This document shows positions 1 through 4,042 of a stretch of DNA of 6,554 nucleotides, in pieces; within the stretch, counting starts at the first letter, position 1; the number at the start of each line of letters is the position of its first letter. A program made the position numbers and the translations under genes. This DNA is from Bacillus sp. AFS037270. Lineage in GTDB: Bacteria > Bacillota > Bacilli > Bacillales_B > DSM-18226. The notes under the pieces were generated by a model. The model saw only the letters and a list, made by a program, of their open reading frames with translations, did not search any database and had not been told where the DNA came from. The stretch covers positions 9,657-16,210 of the forward strand of contig NZ_NUNF01000051.1 in the NCBI RefSeq assembly GCF_002585305.1, read 5' to 3'.

Positions 1-2
1 AT

Positions 3-18
3 GAGAAACGTCCCCGTG
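3..18 (-). repeat. Truncated GGGGACG-TTCTC palindromic repeat at the window edge
   Basis: Read on the minus strand, this stretch is CACGGGGACGTTTCTC. It matches 15 of 16 bases of the left arm of the hairpin that starts at 3674 on the plus strand (CACGGGGACGGTTCTC). Only one arm lies inside the window; the partner arm would lie beyond base 1. I read it as a second, cut-off copy of a dispersed palindromic element. The short length limits confidence, but a 15/16 match of this unusual GC-rich string in AT-rich DNA is unlikely to be chance. Confidence 0.55.
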
Positions 19-39
19 CTCCTAAATCTTCCCAAAAGA

Positions 40-77
40 AAAGCCGTTCCTTCTATATAAATGAAGGAACGGTTTTT
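40..77 (-). terminator. Bidirectional intrinsic terminator of the gentisate operon
   Basis: CCGTTCCTTC (44-53) pairs perfectly with GAAGGAACGG (63-72) around a nine-base AT-rich loop. On the plus strand the stem is followed by TTTTT (73-77). On the minus strand it is followed by CTTTTCTTTT, so it can stop transcription both ways. It begins ten bases beyond the stop codon of the dioxygenase gene, where the leftward operon should end. The A and T tails can extend the stem further. Confidence 0.85.
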
Positions 78-81
78 CAAA

Positions 82-1194
82 TTAGGCCAATTTTGGTTTA
101 AATTCACCTGTGATGGTTTGATGGCCTTTATTTTGTTCGTATGCTTGTGTTTGTTCGAGGTCAAATTGTTCCATAATTGGCAGGTCACTGACTGAAAACA
201 GGTACGAATCTTCATCGGCAACATGCTCATGCCATGCCCAGTTTGGAACTACAAAATAGTCTCCTGCTGACCAATCAAAACGAACACCATTAATGACACT
301 GTAACCAGAACCCTTAAATACATTATAAATCGTCGCATGGGTGTGGCGATGTGCTTTGGAATGATATCCTTTCGGAAGCTTCTGCATCCATGATGCAATA
401 TTTTTATTAGCCGTTTCACCTGTTGATGGGTTAATGTACTCTACAGCATAACCATCATATTGGTCAGGCTCATATCTGCTTAAGCCTTTAATGGCATCCT
501 CCGTTTTGTTCCATTTATACGCACCAAGTGGAGCAGACCTTGGATAGCGGTCAGCAATTGGGCGAACCATTCCTCCCTCATAGCGATGAGAAGAGAAGTT
601 ATCTGGAACTTTCGGTTCTTCAAGTTTCTCTGGATAAGGCTCAAAGAAGGTACCACCCATGGAATAAATCACTGGAATATCAAGAACATCCATCCAAATC
701 ATTGGTTTATCACCGATATGACCATGACCGTGCCAAAGATTCTTTGGTGTAATTAGGAAATCTCCTTCTTCCATAAAAATCCGCTCACCTTGCACAATTG
801 TATAAGCGCCTTCACCATGCGTAATAAAACGAAGTGCCGCTTGTGAATGACGATGGGATGGGGCTTTCTCTCCTGGCAAGATCAATTGTGCTGCTGCATA
901 AAGAGTTTGTGTAGTCGAAGCCCAGCCCCACGGCTGCCGATACGTTAATCCTGGGTTTTGGAAATAAATCGCTCTTCTTTCTCCACCGCGATCAGGAGTA
1001 AAGATGGTGGAAGCTTCCATTAATTTTTTATAAATCACTTCGCCTTTCCACAGATAAGCCTTTGCCTGAGGTTCTGGCTGTTTATGCATTAATGCCGGGA
1101 TCGCCTCCCAAAGCGGCCCAAGATTATATTGTTCAAGATCTTTATTAAAGTCCAACACCAATTTACTACCCATAAATTCTGTTTTTTCTGCCAT
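82..1194 (-). CDS. gtdA: Gentisate 1,2-dioxygenase (bicupin ring-cleavage dioxygenase)
   Basis: This 370-residue cytoplasmic protein has two cupin domains, as in gentisate 1,2-dioxygenases, non-heme Fe(II) enzymes that open gentisate between C1 and C2 to give maleylpyruvate. The N-terminal cupin (about 100-175) carries P-S-H114-R-H116 and, after the turn G-D-F-L-I-T-P, H155 in N-L-W-H-G-H; H114, H116 and H155 are the expected iron ligands. The C-terminal cupin (about 275-338) also keeps a His-rich first motif (H282, H284, H286) and W-H-E-H (H322, H324). The start is supported by AAGGGAGGG six bases upstream. It is the last gene of the operon, 17 bases after the DinB-fold gene, just before a terminator. 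Salicylate or 1-hydroxy-2-naphthoate dioxygenases belong to the same family and cannot be excluded from sequence alone. The neighbouring isomerase candidate and fumarylpyruvate hydrolase favour gentisate. Confidence 0.88.
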   Translation of the reverse strand: MAEKTEFMGSKLVLDFNKDLEQYNLGPLWEAIPALMHKQPEPQAKAYLWKGEVIYKKLMEASTIFTPDRGGERRAIYFQNPGLTYRQPWGWASTTQTLYAAAQLILPGEKAPSHRHSQAALRFITHGEGAYTIVQGERIFMEEGDFLITPKNLWHGHGHIGDKPMIWMDVLDIPVIYSMGGTFFEPYPEKLEEPKVPDNFSSHRYEGGMVRPIADRYPRSAPLGAYKWNKTEDAIKGLSRYEPDQYDGYAVEYINPSTGETANKNIASWMQKLPKGYHSKAHRHTHATIYNVFKGSGYSVINGVRFDWSAGDYFVVPNWAWHEHVADEDSYLFSVSDLPIMEQFDLEQTQAYEQNKGHQTITGEFKPKLA

Positions 1195-1211
1195 TAAAAA
1201 CCCTCCCTTAA

Positions 1212-1700
1212 TTAACCTAGTTTCGATAGATTTCGTTGGATTTGTCCAAAATGCTTACTCGCATGGTCTACAATTAAATGATTCACAATAAACGAGATTG
1301 GTTTTGTTCCAAAATTAGGATTACGACTCGGTGCTTCCGCTGCAAGAGTCTCGCTATCTAAGCTCCCGAGTTCTGCTTCAATATGATCTTTTAAACTAGT
1401 AAGTTCTTTAACGATCTCCTCCACAGTCCGCTGATCCGCAGCTGCAACTGCATCAAGGCGTGCTTGCTGAAGGTGATTCCTTCCCCATTCAGTTCCGGGA
1501 TCCGCTTTTAATTGATTGATTTCACCAATCCAATAGGGGATAGCCTCTAATACATGACATAAGATTTCCATGATGGACCATTCTTCCTCGCTTGGTTTCC
1601 AGCGAATGGTTTCCTCAGAAAGGGCGTTGGTTGTTTTAATCATTTGATCTAACGATTGTTGAACCGATTCGATAGCTGGCTGAATCGTGATCATTGTCAT
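1212..1700 (-). CDS. DinB-fold thiol-dependent enzyme, probable maleylpyruvate isomerase
   Basis: This 162-residue protein is of the DinB/YfiT-like four-helix-bundle superfamily. The metal-binding His triad is visible: H49 in E-I-L-C-H-V-L-E, then H146 and H150 in the C-terminal signature H-x3-H-x-G-Q. W34 and the S-E-E-E-W-S stretch before H49 also fit the family pattern. The superfamily contains mycothiol-dependent maleylpyruvate isomerase of actinobacteria and bacillithiol S-transferases of Bacillus. Its position between fumarylpyruvate hydrolase and gentisate dioxygenase genes makes isomerisation of maleylpyruvate to fumarylpyruvate, with bacillithiol as likely cofactor, the best inference. 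The start codon overlaps the upstream stop (TAATG), and GAGGTG lies eight bases before it; a second in-frame ATG two codons in is less well placed. Despite the family name there is no sign of a DNA-damage role. The family call is firm; the reaction is inferred from context. Confidence 0.8.
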   Translation of the reverse strand: MTMITIQPAIESVQQSLDQMIKTTNALSEETIRWKPSEEEWSIMEILCHVLEAIPYWIGEINQLKADPGTEWGRNHLQQARLDAVAAADQRTVEEIVKELTSLKDHIEAELGSLDSETLAAEAPSRNPNFGTKPISFIVNHLIVDHASKHFGQIQRNLSKLG

Positions 1701-2650
1701 TATAATTTCACCTCAACAGCCACTTTTTTGACCGTATTTTCTAGTGAACCAATTTGATCAATTTCGATTTTGACGACATCGCCATCTTTAAGGAAGGTCT
1801 GCGGGTTCATCGCAAACCCTACTCCACCTGGGGTACCTGTTAAAATGACATCTCCTGGTTCAAGAGTCATCAAGTTAGATAAAAATTCAACTAAGTATTG
1901 AACAGAGAATACAAGATTAGCAGTATTCGTATGTTGTCTTTCTTCACCGTTCACTGTTAAAACAACTTCTAAACCAGATGGGTTTTCTAGTTCATCGGTT
2001 GTAATAAGCCATGGACCCATTGGGGCGCTTCCCTCAACTGTTTTTCCTTGAAGCCATTGAAGAGTCCGGCGCTGGATGTCACGGTAAGTAACATCATTTA
2101 CAATCGTGTAACCGGCCACATAGTCTAAGGCATCTTCTTGTGATACATTTCTTGCTCTTTTGCCAATGACAAAGGCAAATTCTGCTTCATAATCAAGCTG
2201 CTCTGAAATTGGGAAGAACGGGATATCATCTTCGGGACCAATAACAGTGTTAGCAAACTTTGCAAATACAACCGGATGTTGTGGAATTTCACGTTTCATT
2301 TCCAAAATATGTTCCCGATAATTATGACCTACGCAGATCATTTTCCCTGGATTGGGAACAGGCGCTTCTACTTTTACCTCATCTGTGGACAAGACAAGTT
2401 TGCGGCCTTTGTCTTCTTTATTCTTTAGGGCAAATTGAATCGCTTCCTCAGCTTTTGCTAAACTTTCCTTGCCTCCTTGTAGAAGACCATTCATGTCTGA
2501 AGGAACATATGCTTCAGCAATTTGGCGGTAGCGAAGTTGTCCCTCAGATTCTAGCAATGACTGGTAAGCTAAATTTAAATCAATTACATTATTTCCTTCT
2601 ACTGCTCCTACACGTGAAACTCCTTCTCTTGAAAACGTTATCAATTTCAT
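1700..2650 (-). CDS. Fumarylacetoacetate hydrolase family protein, probable fumarylpyruvate hydrolase
   Basis: This 316-residue soluble enzyme should hydrolyse the C-C bond of fumarylpyruvate, giving fumarate and pyruvate, the last step of the gentisate pathway. Residues 1-95 form the N-terminal domain seen in the roughly 300-residue FAH proteins; the catalytic FAH domain runs from about 102 to 314. Visible signatures are G-H-N-Y-R-E-H (108-114), the divalent-metal ligands E155 and E157 in D-Y-E-A-E-F and D186 in V-N-D-V-T, K203 in Q-G-K-T, and the T-G-T-P-G-G-V-G loop at 271-278. It is the first gene of the operon; AAAAGGGGAG lies nine bases before the ATG, and its stop overlaps the next start by one base. 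FAH proteins are catalytically varied (hydrolases, decarboxylases, isomerases), so the substrate rests on the neighbours. Direct hydrolysis of maleylpyruvate is an alternative. Confidence 0.83.
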   Translation of the reverse strand: MKLITFSREGVSRVGAVEGNNVIDLNLAYQSLLESEGQLRYRQIAEAYVPSDMNGLLQGGKESLAKAEEAIQFALKNKEDKGRKLVLSTDEVKVEAPVPNPGKMICVGHNYREHILEMKREIPQHPVVFAKFANTVIGPEDDIPFFPISEQLDYEAEFAFVIGKRARNVSQEDALDYVAGYTIVNDVTYRDIQRRTLQWLQGKTVEGSAPMGPWLITTDELENPSGLEVVLTVNGEERQHTNTANLVFSVQYLVEFLSNLMTLEPGDVILTGTPGGVGFAMNPQTFLKDGDVVKIEIDQIGSLENTVKKVAVEVKL

Positions 2651-2719
2651 CTGTCGATTCTCCCCTTTTGTTTTTATGTGTCATTTCATGTTCTTTCATT
2701 GCGTAAGTAATTTTATATT

Positions 2720-2746
2720 CATTGTATCCACTAATAAGATACAATG
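2720..2746. promoter_or_regulatory. Interrupted palindrome, candidate IclR-family operator
   Basis: CATTGTATC (2720-2728) and GATACAATG (2738-2746) form a perfect 9+9 bp inverted repeat around nine bases. It begins about three bases downstream of the predicted transcription start (about 2749) of the leftward operon, a classic position for a repressor to block elongation or open-complex formation. It lies in the divergent region beside the IclR-type gene, so that protein is the likely ligand. No U-tract follows on either strand, which argues against a terminator. The binding protein is inferred. Confidence 0.6.
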
Positions 2747-2755
2747 GTCACTATT

Positions 2756-2785
2756 ATGATAAAACAGTATTCTGACTATTGTCAA
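2756..2785 (-). promoter_or_regulatory. Sigma-A promoter of the gentisate operon
   Basis: On the minus strand a perfect -35 box TTGACA (2785-2780) is followed after 18 bases by TATCAT (2761-2756), five of six matches to the -10 consensus. The predicted start near 2749 gives a leader of about 100 bases before the hydrolase ATG at 2650. The 27-bp palindrome lies directly downstream of the start, suggesting repression released by a pathway metabolite. Confidence 0.75.
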
Positions 2786-2868
2786 TATTAACATTTAAAA
2801 AATAAATTTTGGAGTTAATCTTAAGTCTCTCTCTTTAAAAGTAAGATGGAGTTTGTTATTTTAAAACA

Positions 2869-2874
2869 TATAAA
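2869..2874 (+). promoter_or_regulatory. Possible -10 box for the IclR-family gene
   Basis: TATAAA matches five of six bases of the -10 consensus and lies 28 bases before the chosen ATG, which would give a leader of about 20 bases. No convincing -35 box is seen 16-18 bases upstream; ATGGAG at 2846-2851 is the nearest and is weak. The region is AT-rich, so chance matches are likely. Confidence 0.3.
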
Positions 2875-2901
2875 CTATCGGTAGATGTATTGGAGGGCAA
2901 T

Positions 2902-3669
2902 ATGGAAAATGTTAAAAAAGGGGCTACCATTCAATCCTTAGAAATTGGCATGGGGATTATTGATTTAATTGCTAAACATGGAAAGCCAATAAAATTTTCT
3001 GAAATTCAAGAGCTTTCACAGACAACAAAGAGTAATCTCTATAAATATCTTAATACCTTTACTCAACTGGGAATTCTCTATCGGGATAAGGGGTCTGGTG
3101 CTTACTTACTTGGCAGCAAATTAGTGGAATACGGCATGGCGGCGGTTGACCAGGAAAATGTCCTTGATCGGATTACGCCTTACTTAGAACTGCTTAATAG
3201 CAAAACTTCCAGTACGGTGTTATTTTCTATTTGGACCAATAATGGTCCGATGGTTATTAAGATGTTTAATGTAAGCCAAGGCTTTAATATTGGGGCAACC
3301 ATTGGAACGCTGCTGCCGCTGTTTTCTGCTGCCGGTAAAATTTTTACAGCATTCTCGAATGAGGATATTATTCAGAGCTGGAAAGAAAGTGAAAGTAAAA
3401 GGATCCCCCAAGAACAACTGCAGCAACTGGAAAAAGAGATATTGAACATTAAGGAAAAGGAAATTGCATTTGCAAGAGAACCGCTTGTACCTTCAGTCTC
3501 CTCTGTTTCTTTTCCCGTTTTAAATTACAAAAGGGATCTTTTAGGTGCGGTGGCGATTGTTGGTTTCTCCGAGCAAATACCGAAAAGCGAAAGCGATCCT
3601 CACAGTGAATTTATTTTGGAAATTAGCCGGCAGGTATCAGAGAGCTTCGGCTACAAATCGGTATATTAA
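2902..3669 (+). CDS. IclR-family transcriptional regulator, likely of the gentisate operon
   Basis: This 255-residue regulator has an N-terminal winged helix-turn-helix (about 6-70), with the recognition-helix region T-T-K-S-N-L-Y-K-Y-L at 41-50 and the wing around Y60-L70. An IclR effector-binding domain follows (about 78-250), with the typical P-L-F-S-A-A-G-K-I-F motif at 139-148. IclR proteins bind small, often aromatic, acids and act as repressors or activators of divergent catabolic operons, which fits the neighbour here. I chose ATG at 2902, four bases after GGAGGG (2892-2897). An in-frame TTG at 2890 would add four residues but overlaps that ribosome binding site. The effector (gentisate or an intermediate) and the sign of control are inferred. 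No separate terminator follows except the hairpin at 3677-3717. Confidence 0.88.
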   Translation: MENVKKGATIQSLEIGMGIIDLIAKHGKPIKFSEIQELSQTTKSNLYKYLNTFTQLGILYRDKGSGAYLLGSKLVEYGMAAVDQENVLDRITPYLELLNSKTSSTVLFSIWTNNGPMVIKMFNVSQGFNIGATIGTLLPLFSAAGKIFTAFSNEDIIQSWKESESKRIPQEQLQQLEKEILNIKEKEIAFAREPLVPSVSSVSFPVLNYKRDLLGAVAIVGFSEQIPKSESDPHSEFILEISRQVSESFGYKSVY

Positions 3670-3676
3670 AAATCAC

Positions 3677-3717
3677 GGGGACGGTTCTCTTGCTTACGAA
3701 GCAAGAGAACCGTCCCT
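3677..3717 (+). repeat. Perfect 18-bp hairpin of the GGGGACGGTTCTC repeat type
   Basis: The arm at 3678-3695 (GGGACGGTTCTCTTGCTT) pairs without mismatch with 3699-3716 around a three-base loop; G3677 and T3717 add a wobble pair. It begins eight bases after the IclR-family stop codon. The following TTTACTTCCC is a poor U-tract, so it may end transcription only weakly. A near-identical arm sits at bases 3-18 in the opposite orientation. Such GGGACG-type palindromes are, from memory, dispersed in Bacillus genomes and resemble REP elements mobilised by Y1-type RAYT transposases; that link is inference. Confidence 0.75.
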
Positions 3718-3760
3718 TTACTTCCCTCTCAAAAAAATAAATAAACTTCATTAAACCTAC

Positions 3761-3789
3761 TTGATTAATCGGAATAATTAGATTAAACT
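3761..3789 (+). promoter_or_regulatory. Candidate promoter for the sulfotransferase leader
   Basis: TTGATT (3761-3766) and TAAACT (3784-3789) are separated by 17 bases; each matches four of six consensus bases. A start near 3796 would give a leader of about 247 bases holding both hairpin modules. An alternative is TTACAA (3789-3794) with TACTGT (3813-3818), spacing 18, starting near 3825. Both are moderate to weak. The rest of 3718-3826 is AT-rich with no gene. Confidence 0.35.
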
Positions 3790-3826
3790 TACAAGTAATA
3801 AAAGATTTCTAATACTGTAATAGAAA

Positions 3827-3851
3827 TATCCGATTGGTCGACCAAAGGATA
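3827..3851 (+). promoter_or_regulatory. Small upstream hairpin 1, candidate antiterminator or operator
   Basis: TATCC (3827-3831) can pair with GGATA (3847-3851), and inside it TTGG (3834-3837) pairs with CCAA (3842-3845) around a TCGA loop, with a small GA/A internal bulge. The GGATA strand is also the base of the terminator at 3847-3884, so the two structures exclude each other. As DNA, TTGGTCGACCAA (3834-3845) is a perfect 12-bp palindrome that could equally be a GntR- or TetR-type operator. Confidence 0.5.
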
Positions 3852-3894
3852 CGGAAATGATTTTTTTCATTCATTTCTGTATCCTTTTTTATTT
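3847..3894 (+). terminator. Intrinsic terminator 1 in the leader
   Basis: GGATACGGAAATGA (3847-3860) pairs with TCATTTCTGTATCC (3871-3884): 14 bp with one G-U pair and a ten-base T-rich loop. The run TTTTTTATTT (3885-3894) follows. Flanking A and T residues can lengthen the stem. It would stop transcripts entering from the left well before the sulfotransferase gene. Confidence 0.8.
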
Positions 3895-3903
3895 CTAAAA
3901 AAC

Positions 3904-3911
3904 AGGAGGAG
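3904..3911 (+). other. Orphan ribosome-binding-site-like sequence
   Basis: AGGAGGAG is an excellent match to the anti-Shine-Dalgarno sequence, but no usable reading frame follows: TTG at 3914 is followed directly by TAA, and there is no nearby ATG. It corresponds to the working AAGGAG of copy 2 (4029-4034). It is most simply a relic of the duplication, or the trace of a gene lost between the two modules. Confidence 0.5.
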
Positions 3912-3945
3912 TCTTGTAAAAAATTAACTAGTTAAATAGCAAACT

Positions 3946-3970
3946 TATCCGATTGGTCAACCAAAGGATA
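3946..3970 (+). promoter_or_regulatory. Small upstream hairpin 2, candidate antiterminator or operator
   Basis: TATCC (3946-3950) pairs with GGATA (3966-3970), enclosing TTGG/CCAA around a TCAA loop and keeping the same GA/A bulge as copy 1. The single difference from copy 1 falls in the loop, so the RNA fold is intact while the DNA palindrome loses its central symmetry. The GGATA strand is shared with terminator 2. Confidence 0.5.
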
Positions 3971-4013
3971 TAGAAATGATCGTTTCCTATTCATTTCTAT
4001 ATCCTTTTTATTT
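3966..4013 (+). terminator. Intrinsic terminator 2 in the leader
   Basis: GGATATAGAAATGA (3966-3979) pairs perfectly with TCATTTCTATATCC (3991-4004) over 14 bp with an 11-base loop, followed by TTTTTATTT. It ends 29 bases before the sulfotransferase start codon, a position typical of attenuators. Compared with terminator 1 the stem has a compensatory change (C3852-G3879 becomes T3971-A3999) and G-U becomes A-U. Confidence 0.8.
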
Positions 4014-4042
4014 ATTAAACTAAAAAACAAGGAGTGTTTAAT

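Larger units (their letters stand above)
3827..3911 (+). repeat. Direct repeat copy 1 of the leader module
   Basis: This unit, comprising small hairpin, terminator, AT spacer and ribosome-binding-site-like AGGAGGAG, is repeated at 3946-4036. The two copies start 119 bases apart and share long identical blocks such as CCGATTGGTC, ACCAAAGGATA, GAAATGAT and TCATTTCT, then CTAAAAAACA before the purine-rich site. Copy 1 has no open reading frame after its ribosome-binding-site-like sequence. Confidence 0.85.
3946..4036 (+). repeat. Direct repeat copy 2 of the leader module
   Basis: This is the second copy of the module at 3827-3911, adjoining the sulfotransferase gene. It has a one-base longer terminator loop and about seven extra bases (around 4013-4020) between the T-run and the ribosome binding site. 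The operator-like core has changed from TTGGTCGACCAA to TTGGTCAACCAA. Confidence 0.85.

Noticed and set aside
1..60. 19-codon ATG-to-TAA frame at the left edge
   Set aside because: It runs through the repeat arm and the terminator stem and has no visible upstream region, so it is most likely chance.
528..752. 74-residue plus-strand reading frame opposite the dioxygenase gene
   Set aside because: Shadow of the bicupin gene, with no ribosome binding site or recognisable domain.
1212..1700. DinB-fold protein as a DNA-damage-inducible factor
   Set aside because: The family name is historical; operon position and His triad point to a thiol-dependent metabolic enzyme, and no SOS box is visible nearby.
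2260..2706. 148-residue plus-strand reading frame opposite the hydrolase gene
   Set aside because: It is antisense to a well-supported FAH gene, has a Leu/Cys-rich composition with no domain, and lacks a ribosome binding site.
2890..2901. TTG start adding four residues to the IclR-family protein
   Set aside because: The codon overlaps GGAGGG, which is better read as the ribosome binding site for ATG 2902.
3545..3754. 69-residue plus-strand frame overlapping the end of the IclR gene and the hairpin
   Set aside because: Out of frame with a strong gene and running through an 18-bp palindrome; no start signals.
3827..4013. Two direct repeats as a CRISPR array
   Set aside because: Only two units, with internal hairpin/terminator structure and no uniform short repeat-spacer pattern; no cas genes.
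4034..4042. GTG start adding three residues to the sulfotransferase
   Set aside because: It overlaps the AAGGAG ribosome binding site that is ideally spaced for ATG 4043.
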